Positions 1-11,345 of a DNA stretch of 64,000 nt are shown piece after piece. The notes below the pieces were generated by a model that made no database searches, was not told the origin of the DNA, and saw only the letters and a program-made list of their open reading frames with translations. The position numbers and the translations under genes are program-made. Source of the stretch: Alitta virens (Eukaryota > Annelida > Polychaeta > Phyllodocida > Nereididae); assembly GCA_932294295.1 (NCBI GenBank), contig OW028576.1:30621247-30685246 (forward strand), written 5' to 3'. Position 1 is the stretch's first letter. Each line of letters begins with the position of its first letter.

Positions 1-358
1 TTATATGACTGAATTTACTATTAAAGATGGCATCAGATTCTCTAGTATCATTCAAAAGGTAATGTCAGTGGCTGTCTATGGCTAAGGGTTCACTGCATTT
101 ATCATTGCAGTTTACAAGTTTATATGACTGAATTTACTATTAAAGATGGCATCAGATTCTCTAGTATCATTCAAAAGGTAATTTCAGTGGCTGTCTATGG
201 CTAAGGGTTCACTGCATTTATCATTGCAGTTTACAAGTTTATATGACTGAATTTACTATTAAAGATGGCATCAGATTCTCTAGTATCATTCAAAAGGTAA
301 TGTCAGTGGCTGTCTATGGCTAAGGGTTCACTGCATTTATCATTGCAGCTACAAGTTA
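1..358 (+). repeat. ~119-bp satellite, three tandem units
   Basis: Three near-identical units, each running from TTATATGACTGAATTTACT through ATTAAAGATGGCATCAGA to CATTTATCATTGCAG and TACAAGTT. The first unit starts at the window edge, so the array may be longer. Related units occur at 3730-3930, 15195-15275, 20360-20800 and 23030-23475. Confidence 0.9.
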
Positions 359-383
359 TGGGAAGGCAAGTGTTAGTAACAGG

Positions 384-1360
384 TTAAAAGTACCATGTAA
401 ATCCTGCTAAAAGAATCTTATCTACAACTTTTATCTTATAATTGAGTAGGTATGCATGATATCGCTCAATTCCTTTCTTCCAAGTTACATACTCTGTGTG
501 GAAGTAGCCCTTCTGCATCTGTACTGTAACATCTTTACTGGACCAATATGCCACCTGGTGGAAAACAACCAGTACCACTGCAACGCTGCCATCTGGTTAA
601 ACTGTGAGACACTAACTCAATATTGCTTATCACTATAATGTTTCATTTTTCCCTGAGATATTAATTTAACTGATATTTTGCCTATGATCTTCATTGGAAT
701 TAGACCATTATAGAATATAATTTTTAATAGGTTTTAAAAGAGTAAAATTGGGGAGAATCAGAATGAGAAAGTACTTCATTATAAGTGTCAACATAACAAA
801 GACTGCATACTATGGATCATGGGTTAGATAATTTTAACACCTCATCATTACATTTGCCTCTAGTAGCCATATTGCGGGATATCCTAGCAAATCAGAGACA
901 TACTTGATCCACAAAACTGATGATATATCAGTAAGTTATTTTAAAACAGTAAAAAATTTAGTTAGAGGAGGCATAACCATAATCTTGCAATTAAAAAAGA
1001 TAATTGCAAAAATTGAAATTATTGAGGAATGAAACTTCACTTAGCAACCAAGTTTAACATTCTGAACATTCTTCAAGCAGAGTAAATATCTGATTCTTTT
1101 TTAAACTAACAGAACCGTCTCAGCGGTGTCAAGAAATTTCAAGATGGTCTCACGAATCAATACTTTTGTTGGAGTTAATCTTCTGAAGTCATTCAGTTGT
1201 GAAATGGAATATGGAAAAGTCTACTCAGTGATATTACAGCAAAATTGACCTCTCCTGACCCAAGAAACTCAATTCGGTCATTCTGTCTGAGTGAATGAAC
1301 TCATATAGACAGTATATTTGGTTTTGCAGTGGAATTTGGCGTCTCTCACTGTACGTCTCT
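384..1360. other. Intronic or 3' flanking DNA, no feature recognised
   Basis: It lies downstream of the last visible QSOX-like exon. A minus-strand open stretch at 384-578 has coding-like composition, but I could not match it to the QSOX helical domain and saw no good splice borders that keep phase. Confidence 0.4.
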
Positions 1361-1362
1361 CA

Positions 1363-1800
1363 CTGTACGTCAATGTCTCAATGCTACTGGATCTGAAGTT
1401 TAGTCAGCTTATATGACCAGATGCCATACGTAGATGTAATGATAAGATGATAAGGCTGCTTGGAGTCAACCTATTCTACGTTTACCCTATTGGTGGGGTC
1501 TTTTTCTTTCTCCAGCATAAACGGTTTAGTAAGCACAGAGCTATTGGTTAGGAGTTTACAGAGGACTAGCTGTCAGAGGCAGACGTAATGATGAGATGAT
1601 GTGCTTGGGATGCTGTTTATATACTTCCAGCAAAGTATGGTATTGGTTCATTTGGTTTATGGCTATCGGTCTGAAGCCTAGATACATTCGTACGTAGGTC
1701 AGATGGCTTTATATATGACTAGCTGACACAGGCAGATGTAATGATGAGGTCTTATATTTGTCTCAGCATAGACACCAAGTACAAGGCACCATTTAACATC
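1363..1800 (-). mobile_element. SINE family A fragments, reverse orientation
   Basis: Pieces of the family A body appear in reverse (TCTCAATGCTACTGG, GATGATAAGGCTGCTTGGAG, AGACACCAAGTACAAGGCA), broken into at least two partial copies around 1363-1560 and 1660-1800. Confidence 0.65.
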
Positions 1801-1854
1801 TCATATAATTTTATATCCAGTTTTAGGACTATTAGCTCATATAGAGTACCCAGG

Positions 1855-2000
1855 CTACATGGTCAAATGTGCCACATGCGTTTTCCATGAGAAGGATAAA
1901 CGCATTGAAAACGCATGGTTATTGCCTAATTATAATGAGGTGAAAACCATACGTTTATCCAAACGCCTGGAAAACGCACTTGGCACATTTGGTTATGTAG
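1855..2000. mobile_element. Palindromic MITE, copy 1
   Basis: Terminal inverted repeats CTACATGGTCAAATGTGCCA and GGCACATTTGGTTATGTAG surround an internal palindrome of TTTTCCATG and CATGGAAAACGC blocks. It is one of nine copies in the window. Confidence 0.85.
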
Positions 2001-2669
2001 TATTCGAAACCATGACCTTCAGAGAAGCTGGCTAATGCCTTAACTGTAATAATACCACAGAGATAGCTACAGAAAAACGTCAACAGAAGAATATATAATA
2101 CCTAATTGGTGTCTTAATAGTAAAGCTCTATTGTAATATAATTCAAAATTCACATTATGACAAATTCCATTTCTGCTTTGCTGGTCAAAACAAGCATCTA
2201 ATTTTCCAATTTTCCATTTCGTTTCGATTCAAATCTCTTCCAACTACATTTATAAGCTATTATCTACCATAATTTCAATAGTTTTGTCTATGAAAATCAA
2301 GGCTAGATTTCTATATTTTGGCAAATTCAGCTTTTTAGCTGTGATTGAAATTGTCAAAAGCCTTTCTTTCTGAATGATTAATTACAGATAACTGCATGCT
2401 TGTCATGTCTGATTCAAGTTTGACAAACAGGGAGGTAGTTTTAGTTTCAAGCTCATGACAAATAAATCTGAATATTTGGCCATTTACTTATCTATTCATG
2501 GGTAAATATGTCTATATGTGAAGACATATGGATGTTAGAATTGAAATCTTATAAATTTGTTTATTGATTCGAAAGATTCTTCTCAAATTATATCACAATG
2601 ATACATAAACGTTTTCTCTTTATTACTAAACTACTTAATGGTTAATACTAATGAATAGTAGTAATGAAT

Positions 2670-2765
2670 TCAGCTTTTCAAGTGCCTGCAGTCCCAGGTT
2701 GAATTCCTGGTCACACATCAATGAGATAAAAATATGTAACATGGTGTGGACTCAGAGACTTGTGA
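2670..2765 (+). mobile_element. SINE family A fragment
   Basis: Contains a box-B-like piece, CCCAGGTTGAATTCCTGG, and the family A tail text AACATGGTGTGGACTC, with the body deleted. Confidence 0.5.
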
Positions 2766-2776
2766 TCATTATATAC

Positions 2777-3368
2777 GCTTTCCAGTGGTCATATGAGCTT
2801 CCAGTGGTCATATGACCTTCTAGTGGTGATATGACCTTCCAGTGGTGATATGACCTTCCAGTGGTTATATGACCTTCTAGTTGTCATATGACCTTCCAGT
2901 GGTCATACGACCTTCAAGTGGTTATATGACCTTCCAGTAGTCATATGACCTTCCAGTGGTGATATGACCTTCCAGTGGTTATATGAGCTTCCAGTGGCCA
3001 TATGACCTTCCAGTGGTTATATGACCTTCCAGTGGCCATATGACCTTCCAGTGGTCATACGACCTTCCAGTGGTCATACGCCCTTCCAGTGGCCATATGA
3101 CCTTCCAGTGGTCATAAGACCTTCCAGTGGCCATATTTTATTACCTTCCATTGGCCATATGACCTTCCAGTGGTCATACAACCTTCCAGTGGTCATACGC
3201 CCTTCCAGTGGCCATATGACCTTCCAGTGGCCATATGATCTTCCAGTGGTTATATGACCTTCCAGTGGCCATATGACCTTCCAGTGGTCATACGACCTTC
3301 CAGTGGTCATACGACCTTCCAGTGGTCATACGCCCTTCCAGTGGCCATATGACCTTCCAGTGGTCATA
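2777..3368. repeat. 19-bp minisatellite with CATATG core
   Basis: About 31 units of CCAGTGGTCATATGACCTT with changes such as GGCCATATG and GGTCATACG. Each unit holds an inverted pair (GGTCATATGACC), so the array can form many small hairpins. It lies directly beyond the last visible QSOX-like exon, and both strands show ORFs only because of the repeat. Confidence 0.93.
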
Positions 3369-3431
3369 TGAGCTGGCAAAGCTTCAAACCGGTAGAATTG
3401 ATATATTGAGACAAATATATTTGGTACTTAC

Positions 3432-3548
3432 ACTGGTTTCACTGTAGTTACTAGTTGTCCGTATATTCCTTTATCCTTCTCAGCCGGGTTGATCACTCCC
3501 AAAATATCTCGTTCGATTAAGTAGCCAAATGTTTCTCTGTTCAACCCC
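3432..3548 (-). CDS. QSOX-like exon: end of thioredoxin domain 2
   Basis: The exon is 117 nt, acceptor AATTACAG, donor GTAAGT. Translation includes GLNRETFGYLIERDILGV and IYGQLVTTVKP. It fits the 'ESRSFYTAYLQRLSGL' helix that closes thioredoxin domain 2 before the helical-rich domain. It ends two bases into a codon, so at least one more exon must follow at lower coordinates. I found no convincing one between 1 and 3431, so the helical and Erv/ALR domains presumably lie outside the window. Confidence 0.8.
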
Positions 3549-3729
3549 CTGTAATTAAAACAGTATGTGTGTTAAAATTAAACAAAATGGAAGTTGATAT
3601 TGCTTAATATAATCAGATGATTGCCTTATTTAATTTTTGATGCATTATGACTACAAGCAGCTATGGTCAGCTATACACTGACATCATTGACTTTTTTATA
3701 ATTAAAATTTTCGGATAACTCAAAAACTG

Positions 3730-3930
3730 CAATGAAAAATGTAGTGAATCCATAGCCATAGACAGCCACTGACATTAACTTTTGAATGATACTAGAGAAT
3801 CTGACACCATCTTTAATAGTAAATTCATTCATATATAAACTTGTAAACTGCAATGATAAATGCAGTGAACCCATAGCCATAGACAGCCACTGACATTAAC
3901 TTTTGAATGAGAATCTGACGCCATCTTTAA
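3730..3930 (-). repeat. 119-bp satellite units in a QSOX-like intron
   Basis: Two units in the opposite orientation to the array at 1-358, recognised by CCATAGCCATAGACAGCCAC and GAGAATCTGACACCATC. They sit between the exons at 3432-3548 and 4104-4243. Confidence 0.85.
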
Positions 3931-4103
3931 TAGTTACTTCAAATTACATCTTTAATAGCTACTTCAAATTACAGTTTGAATTTGCAACAAAACGTCAAAA
4001 CATGAAGTCATCTGAATGGTTTATCATAGCTGTATTAGCATTAAAAAAAATAGAAATGAATTGTTAGATTCATTCCTGTAAAATAGATAAGTCTTATACG
4101 CAC

Positions 4104-4243
4104 TGTGCTATAAAAGTGATGGAGCCATCCTCGTTGAGTCTATACAGAGACGGATACGCTGTCACGCCGTAGTTGACGCCATATGATCTAAGCATGCGCG
4201 CCATGAAGAGTCGTTTATTGTGGATAGACATATCTAACATCAG
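4104..4243 (-). CDS. QSOX-like exon: thioredoxin domain 2 core
   Basis: The exon is 140 nt, acceptor TTTTCAG, donor GTGCGT. Translation starts LMLDMSIHNKRLFMARML and continues with YGVNYGVTAYPSLYRL and NEDGSITFI. It matches the ALDLSQ...FGVTDFPSCYLLFRNGS stretch of QSOX1, with the cis-Pro at YPS. The vertebrate cysteine after FPS is replaced by Leu. The exon ends with two bases (CA) that combine with the G of the next exon to give Gln. A donor four bases further in would break phase. Confidence 0.87.
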
Positions 4244-4403
4244 CTGAAAATGCAACATTTAATATGAATTGAGAATTGGATTAATTTGCAGATTAGACAA
4301 TTTAAATATTATACAATGGTGGAACAAATCATTTACACACTTGATACATAAAACAAATTGCATCAAATTGCTCATACGACACTGACCATAAACTGTGCAT
4401 AGG

Positions 4404-4552
4404 TACTGGCCAAATGTGCCACGTGCGTTTTCCATGCAAAGGATAAATGCATGGAAACTTCATGTTTTTGGCCTAATTATAATGAGGCGAAAACCATGCG
4501 TTTATCCAAACGCATGGAAAATGCATGTAGCACACTGTCAGTTGACCATGTA
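4404..4552. mobile_element. Palindromic MITE, copy 2
   Basis: Starts TACTGGCCAAATGTGCCACG and ends TTGACCATGTA, with the shared palindromic interior. It is inside the intron between exons 4104-4243 and 4859-4988. Confidence 0.8.
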
Positions 4553-4858
4553 AACAAGAATTGAAACCAAAAATCTTGCTCATTTACTGTGAGTGCAGAT
4601 ATGTTCTTGATTTAAAGGTAAATTACAATGGTTTTAAGTCAAACACCCAACTTTCTAACTAATAAGAACATCTCTAAGTATTGATTGATTTAATATTGTG
4701 CAATTATTTGCTTGTTCGGTAATTTTGTCAACATTGTGGCCATTTGACATGGTCACAGAAAAACAGCAGATATGAAAAAAAAAAGCAAAAACATTAATTA
4801 TTAAGTATTGCAGTTTGAGCATCTCGCAATTATTAATCATATATTCAGACAAATTTAC

Positions 4859-4988
4859 CTCTCTTCCTAGATAATTTTCTTCCGTAGGCACTTCTAACCT
4901 GCTGTCTGGGGGTTCTTCGAATAAAATCATAATGATCAAATCCTCGTAGTCCATGCGTTTACTGTGGTCTTGGATTTCTCTAATATTA
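4859..4988 (-). CDS. QSOX-like exon: thioredoxin domain 2 start
   Basis: The exon is 130 nt. The acceptor is CTTGCAG and the donor is GTAAAT. The translation runs NIREIQDHSKRMDYEDLI to EENYLGRE. The opening aligns without gaps with the KLEEIDGFFARNNEEYL segment of human QSOX1, and YLGRE is the family's SYLGRE motif leading into a strand of thioredoxin domain 2. A second AG nine bases further in (exon start 4979) is also in frame but would remove the aligned N-I-R residues and has a poorer pyrimidine tract, so I chose 4988. Confidence 0.87.
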
Positions 4989-5660
4989 CTGCAAGCAGAA
5001 TTATGGAAAATTGAACACTTATCAAAACTAATCAAATACATTGTCACAGCGGAATGAGTGTGACTTGTGTTAACCATCTTGATGCCTTTTTTATACTTTT
5101 GAAAAAGCGTGACTGTCAAACCGCTTTTGTACCACCAAAAAGGCTATCCAAATAAAAAAAAAATGCTTCTAAAGGATGAATTCAAGAACCCACATTGTCT
5201 AGATTGTACTAAATAAAAATAAAATTAAAAAAAAGAGGAATTTACATCATCCACTTTGTGGACATTTTAGCTAATTATGCATCGGATGTATTTGAGAGCA
5301 TAGCAGATTCACCATTTTAAAGTCATTTTATAAAAATTTGAGGTAAGAATTGTTTAAATCCATGTCATAACCGAAATACAAACACATTTTTGTATATGCT
5401 TCACCTTGAATTTTAAAAATGAGACGAATATTGGAGGAGATGTGCAATAAAATGCATTGTGAATAATGACGCTCATGACGTCTGTCGGTACCTCGTTTTC
5501 ATCATTCTTTGGCAATATATGTTTCCACACATTGATGACATAGTACACAATCACATGCCATCCAAGGCGATTTCATGATCACTACAGTATCGTTACATAG
5601 GAACATTTTTTACTGAATAATTATATTATAAATTGTGATTAACGTTACGAGTTAACTTAC

Positions 5661-5809
5661 GTGAATGCCTGCAGAGGGGGCCACCACAGCGGCTTGACGA
5701 TGACGCCCTCTAGGAAATCAACCAAGCACATGCGCATGCCTGCCACAGTTTCTGGACAGATGTATGACGTCAGACCCCGGAAGTCATGCGCACTATTTGG
5801 CGGGTAGTA
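5661..5809 (-). CDS. QSOX-like exon: end of thioredoxin domain 1 and linker
   Basis: This is a 149-nt exon with acceptor ATTACAG and donor GTAAGT. It starts in phase 0 with YYPPNSAHDFRG, corresponding to the 'RFF' strand after the cis-Pro loop, and ends in a WWPPLQAF segment that matches the WPPACPPL linker of vertebrate QSOX1. The vertebrate cysteine in that linker is missing, while two other cysteines (SYICPE and RMCLVD) are present. GC content is clearly higher than in the flanking introns. Confidence 0.83.
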
Positions 5810-5965
5810 CTGTAATAAAACAAACAATTAAAAAATGTCAAATTTAGTAGAAACAAACAATCATGACCGCCCTAACTTATATAGTGTCGAGGTGGACTTA
5901 ATAGTTTTGTGGTCGTAAGCCGGCTTTCCATTTTACAGTGTAACCTAGGAATTAAGACCTTAGGA

Positions 5966-6130
5966 AGGGTGGGGCCTTGCTCAGTGGAAACATGTTGGGC
6001 TTCCAACCACTGGGTCCCGGTTTCAACTTCCTACTTTGGATGGCTGTTTTATCCTTCATCTCATTGCCATGGTCCTAATTAGCCCATCAGGTGCAGAAAT
6101 ACAGGACGTAAAGCCCTAAGCCACCCAAAA
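5966..6130 (+). mobile_element. SINE family B, diverged copy
   Basis: The tRNA-like head (GGGGCCTTGCTCAG, then TTCCAACCACTGGGTCCCGG) is followed by the family body GGATGGCTGTTTTATCC and CTAATTAGCCCATCAGGTGC. Boxes A and B are mutated. Confidence 0.75.
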
Positions 6131-6334
6131 ATAAATTAATGTACTTTCAATATAAACGTATTCAATATTTTCTCGATAACAGAGAGTACTTTTAAATTAA
6201 ATAATTACAATTATTTTCCTCTTTTTAATGATATAGTTCTTACAGTGGCAGAAAAAGTTTCTTCACAGATATATCCTCAAAATTAAATTCACTTATATAT
6301 GACAAAAATTATAACGACAATGCAGAGAAGTCCA

Positions 6335-6480
6335 ATTGGCAAAGTTTCCATTGACCTTATCAAGCACACTGGCAAATACTCCATACTTAGGTAGACATGA
6401 ACTTCAATTAGAAGAATATTTGTACACCAAAATTTTGCTCATTTAATAGGTGTGCAGAAATATTTGCATCAATTTGGGTC
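6335..6480 (-). mobile_element. Dispersed repeat family C, reverse copy
   Basis: Shares AATTGGCAAAGTTTCCATTG and ACCTTATCAAGCACACTGGC with copies at 30495-30955 and 55515-55810. No coding content was recognised. Confidence 0.6.
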
Positions 6481-6502
6481 ATTGAGCTTATCTATAAATA
6501 AG

Positions 6503-6592
6503 AATTGATTGATTGATTGATTGATATTTTGATTGATTGATTTAATGATTAATTGATTGATATTTTGATAGTTTGATTGATTGATTGATCGA
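6503..6592. repeat. (GATT)n microsatellite
   Basis: Imperfect GATT/TGAT tetranucleotide run interrupted by ATATTTTG. Confidence 0.9.
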
Positions 6593-6599
6593 GGCAACA

Positions 6600-8010
6600 A
6601 TACTTAGCTGGCCATCCAAGTGTGCTATAGGAATGAAAATGCTAGTAGAAAACACAAGTTATCACAGGACACATTTGTCAGACAATATCAGTGTCTGAAT
6701 TATTGAGAGGGTGCATGCTGCAGGGCTTGTTCTGAGTGACACACATCACAGAAGTCAAATTTCTGTCTGCTTGCATGGTGTCTCTAGTTGCGGAAAAGTT
6801 TAAAATTAGAGATTTCCTAGTTACCACACCTCTGAGGCCACACAAAATATAATATTTGCACAGAATCCTCCTTCAATGTTTTTTAATATGTGCATATATA
6901 TATATTATGGTATTAGATGACAAGAAGGTTGGTTCAACTTTTGATCCAACAGGGGTCATAAAATTAAAACAGAGAAATATAATTGCATTCCAGAGGGACT
7001 ATTTGAATCTTCAATTAATCTGGAAATAATAAGAAGATTTTCAGGAGGATGGGCCAGTTAATTAGACAGAATAAACAGAAAATGGACCTGAACCCAAAAT
7101 GGCACTTTCCGCCTCAAAGGTGTCAATGCTCTACCTTATTATCAAAAATGTATCTATTTGCCCTATTTTTGGTGGCAAAGGTCAAGAAAGGTGTCTGTAA
7201 CACATCTGTATGATCAGTGACATAATCTAATGCTTATATTGCAAAAGCCAAGGTGAAAATGACCCAAAGGTGTGATAAGTGTGCATGTGCTTTATTTAGA
7301 TCCATATTATCTATAATAATTGAGGAAACAAGAAAATATATTCATACAGATAATTTAGGACTATTATTACTTTATGTGTGCGATTGCAGCTGCATACGAT
7401 CTCTGTCAATTGAGGTAATAACAAAAGAGGTAGCAGTAGCTGCTGGTGAAAGTTTTTATGCCGCACCCTGTACAGCCAACGTTTCCCTTAATATCAGTAT
7501 ACTCCCTTAGACAGCTAACTTTCCCTTTGTATATTCTCAGGAAAAGTCTTGTATAGGGGAGAAAATGCACCTAGGCATGGGATAAGACCCCATGTAGACT
7601 CTTTTTCCAGTTTAGAATATTTGCTATATGGGTTAATCGTGTAATACTATGTGTGTCACTGCCCCACATTCTGCCAAAGTGGATCAGGGAGGTATTTTAT
7701 AACAAAGACAGGTCCTATTTCAGTCACTTATGCATGACACCTTAATCATCAATAAGCTTGACTCCCTGTATTCATTCAGTTATCATTAATGATGCTTTTC
7801 ATATGTTTAATTCTAATGGTATATCATAACTTATGAAGCATATCCATCATTATGAATGATTATTAAGTAATAATTCTGCCTGTTATTCTGAAACAGCCTG
7901 TCTATAAATTATGAAAACATTTAGCATGCTATGAATGATTAATGGGGAAGTTGAGAAGTTTCAAAATATCATGCTAGTTTAGCTATCTAGTTACTTGTCA
8001 ATATTATAGC
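6600..8010. other. QSOX-like intron, no feature recognised
   Basis: AT-rich sequence with short open stretches only. An 85-codon ORF at 7253-7510 has no recognisable motif and lacks exon-like borders. Confidence 0.5.
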
Positions 8011-8022
8011 AATGTAACTTAC

Positions 8023-8123
8023 CATGACTGTAGGGTAGTAATTAATATGGTGCGTTCTACACACGTCAATATTCTCTGGGTGAGAGCATGCCACTGATCC
8101 TAGTTTGATCATGTTGTTCCAAG
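8023..8123 (-). CDS. QSOX-like exon: thioredoxin domain 1, second half
   Basis: This is a 101-nt exon with acceptor TTATTTCAG and donor GTAAGT. The translation includes KLGSVACSHPENIDVCR and HHINYYPTVM. It matches the part of QSOX thioredoxin domain 1 that carries a conserved cysteine pair (the 'LDC...VCR' region) and the cis-Pro motif, seen here as YYPTV for the usual GFPTV. It ends on a codon boundary, as the next exon requires. This and the next three exons make the QSOX assignment firm. Confidence 0.85.
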
Positions 8124-8400
8124 CTGAAATAAATAAACAAATTATCATTAGACAGTGAAATATTCTCTCTATGTTTTATATATACCACAAGTGTTTGCTA
8201 TTAAATATGTATATATTATGATTTTATATATATTTTCTTATTTTAGTTAATTTATCTACTTATACTTAATACTTCATCTGTATATATACATTTTTCTTTT
8301 ATTGTATTAATGGGCCACATGAAAAACAGTTTTTACTGATGGTGCTACCCATTTTAAATATATTTTAATAAATAAATAAATATATATATATCACAATTCC

Positions 8401-8640
8401 ACATATCTGAAATATTCACAGGAATAGAACACACAATCCTATTCTATCCTATCGCATGTACAAACTTTGAGTATGTGAAGCATGTCACTACACCTATAAC
8501 ATATAACCATCAGCATACTTGATAATTACATATTTTCGATGCCGCAACCACAAAAGATTTACTTCATGCACACATTCCTGAAGTTTTGAGTTTTGTAATT
8601 TCCTCTTCTGAAATCGATCTGCCTATCCGTCTATCTATCT
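8401..8640 (+). repeat. Repeat family D, copy 1, ending in CTAT tract
   Basis: Starts ACATATCTGAAATATTCACA and runs into a CTAT/CTGT microsatellite. About 240 bp are nearly the same as at 12109-12350, including TATTCTATCCTATC and TTTTGAGTTTTGTAATTTCC. Confidence 0.8.
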
Positions 8641-8800
8641 ATGTATCTATGTATCTATCTATGTATCTATCTATCTGTCTATCTAGTTTGTCAATATAGT
8701 CTGTCTATCTAGTCTGTGTGTCTGTCTGTCTATCTGTCTATCTATCTATATTGGCCTACCTACCAACCTATATACCAATATATTAATCTATCTGTCTATA
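8626..8800 (+). repeat. (CTAT/CTGT)n microsatellite
   Basis: Imperfect tetranucleotide run at the end of repeat family D. Confidence 0.92.
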
Positions 8801-9275
8801 ACCAGCCTTTAAGGCACCATTATATATTTATGTTTTATCATTTTAAGGCACTTTTTTTGTCATCTACGTTTCCGGCACTTTCCATTTTTATTTGAAAATG
8901 CGAAAGAAAAAAAAACCGGGCTGTCTAGACAGTGACAGGGTACCAGACTAAGAAGTGTACCAACGACCTCACCCGTTGCAACACCAAGGTAAATATTTGA
9001 CTGGCAACATGACACACTGTCAACAATACAGCTCAATTGTTCTGCCTTTTGACTGGTGACACAATATTGAGACTGTCTGTATACAAGCCTTTGTTTTTGT
9101 ATGTTAGTTGTATAATTTTGACATAATATTGAGATTATTTATTTTTATTGATCAAATATTTTTTTAAAAAGGGTTAAAGATGGTCTCCATTAAAGCCTTT
9201 AATTGTTTTCAGGGCTAGATTAACCATTAGGCTGACTAGGTTGAACCCTAGGGCCCCACACATCATAGGGCCCAA

Positions 9276-9470
9276 GGGGTGGGGGCCTAGCTTAATGGTA
9301 GAGCACTGGGCTTCCAACCACTGGGTCCGGGTTCAATTCCCAGTCGAGCCTAAGTTGGATGGCTGTTTCATCCTTCATCTCATTGCCATGGTTCCTGCCT
9401 GTCCTAATTAGCCCATTAGATGCAGAAATACAGGATGTTAAGCCCTAATCCACCCCCACCATCAGAGGGC
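9276..9470 (+). mobile_element. SINE family B, near full length
   Basis: The tRNA-like head GGGGGCCTAGCTTAATGGTA (box A) is followed by GGGTTCAATTCCC (box B), then TAAGTTGGATGGCTGTTTCA and the tail GATGCAGAAATACAGGATGT. RNA polymerase III promoter boxes are recognisable. Confidence 0.85.
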
Positions 9471-9638
9471 CCCCATCTTGCAAAAAAAATTTAAACACTG
9501 ATATCAATGAAATAACTGAAATAAAAAAGAGAATAGTGACAAGAAGCAATCTGGGGCCACCTGATAGGTTATAATGATAATCATTGCATTATTGATTTAA
9601 GTGCATATTGATACCCTGTCATTAAATTATCCTCCATG

Positions 9639-9716
9639 ATTCCCAGATAGCATTCCAAATCGGGCAAGCATTGCCACCGTCTGTATCAACACCACTGATG
9701 TTATCCAGATTTTGAA
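9639..9716. mobile_element. Short TIR element, partial copy
   Basis: Left end CCCAGATAGCATTCCAAATC matches elements at 22541-22640 and 24009-24106. The right end is degenerate. Confidence 0.5.
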
Positions 9717-10249
9717 TGCTAAATTGGTTCTCGCTTCCAAATGATAAACTAAATCAAAATGTTGTACAATGCCCATCCAGGTGATATAGCTATAGTGCAT
9801 ACATGTTGAGCAAATGATCAGATTTTTTTTTTTAACTATTGTACTAGATGATATGGTCAATACATATAATAACAGTAATATATTCTGAGATTTTCAAAAA
9901 TTTGATGAAATTCCAAATTAAAGATCTAGTGTTACATGATACAGCAAAATTTGATATAATTTTATTTTGCTATAGACACTATAGTTTCATACTGTGCCCA
10001 GCTATCAAAGATCGATCCTTTTTCTGAGTGGGATATTTAGGTGATGTGTATTGGAATTCAATGTCTTATTTAATAACAGTCTTGGCAACCATTCCTTCTA
10101 CAAAGAGTAGCCAACTTTGTTTTCTCATTCACAGATAATAGTTGGTCACTGTCCTCGTGGTTAGACTTGTGTAGATCTAAGGTTGAAACATTCCTTACAG
10201 AAACGTTTAGACAAATGTCACTTTTGTTTGTCTGCCCTAACCCTAACCT

Positions 10250-10264
10250 CCCCCCCCCCCCCCC
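10250..10264. repeat. Poly-C tract
   Basis: About fourteen consecutive C residues directly after CCCTAACCCTAACC-like text. Confidence 0.85.
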
Positions 10265-10989
10265 AATTTATGAAAGTCTCTGACTTATCAAGGCTGCAAC
10301 TACTTTTGTATAATGTTTAAAAGCGTCATTAGGGACATAGCATATCATCCTTGTAAATATGGCCTTGCATGTCCATTCTTGGCCCAATTGCACTTCGAAA
10401 GAGTGTATGCAGTGTCAGACAAGGTGTACGTGATTTATCACACACTGTTATGTATAAATATATATCGGAATTCTACAAAATAGTTGAATATAAAGATATA
10501 TGCTGTTTTGTATGAAGTAACTGAGCGCAGACTGCTAAATGTTATCAGTAATACAACCAGAAAAGCAGCCTATTTATACGCACAATGTGTTCGTGGTTAG
10601 ACTTGTGTTGGTCTAAGGATGAAACATTATCTGTCATGTGTTGTTTTCTGTGATAGTCACACTGTTCATGCCCGAAACAAAATCTACACAGCTTCTAAAA
10701 TGATATTTCTTATAATTTGTTATTATGGGGGGTCACACTCTAAACAGCTCCTGAGATTAGTCCTTGCCATTGACAGTTTCTTTTAAATTAGAAAACGATA
10801 ATGAATGGCTTGGCAAAGTGCTAATTTATTACTTTAAAAAAATCATATTAAAGCATTTTTTAAATACATGTTGTTGTTGTTTCTTTGTTAATAATTTAAG
10901 TGATCGCAATACCTTTGTGACCAAACTGAAAAATATTGAATGTGCAGTATTTTGATGTTAATGTGGGAGATTTCGAAGTTGCATACATT

Positions 10990-11345
10990 CAATTAAATTA
11001 AATTACATTTTTATTTCACAAAAATGTAGGATGTCAAAAAGGCCAAAGCCTATCGGTGTTGACACCCTGTACATGTATACAGTTATATATATATTTACAA
11101 TATTAAACAACAATGTTAATCATACTCAATACATGCAATTAAATGAACTAATATTTATCTATGTGAAAGCCTCTTAATAGTATATTGAACTGTTGTACAT
11201 TTTTCAAATTAGCGAGTTTTGTTGACAGTTCATTAAACATTTTAGCACCTAAATTAACAGCCCATCCAACATAACTTTTTGTTTTATATTTTGGTACATT
11301 TAATTTATATGAGCAACCCTATATTTCGCAGCTCTAGTAGATAAA
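10990..11345 (-). mobile_element. Probable LINE 3' end, reverse orientation
   Basis: On the minus strand the sequence ends with GGCCTTTTTGACATCCTACA, then GTGAAATAAAAATG and a short AATTTAATT repeat, the kind of polyadenylation-like signal and microsatellite tail seen at CR1/L2-type LINE ends. No reverse transcriptase frame is visible, so the call is tentative. Confidence 0.4.

Noticed and set aside
384..578. Minus-strand 64-codon ORF as the next QSOX exon
   Set aside because: Composition is coding-like, but the translation does not match the helical domain. The only possible splice borders (CACCAG and GTATGT) give a different frame with no similarity.
10237..10264. CCCTAACCCTAACC-like text as an interstitial telomere
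   Set aside because: Only two partial units before a poly-C run, which is too short to support.
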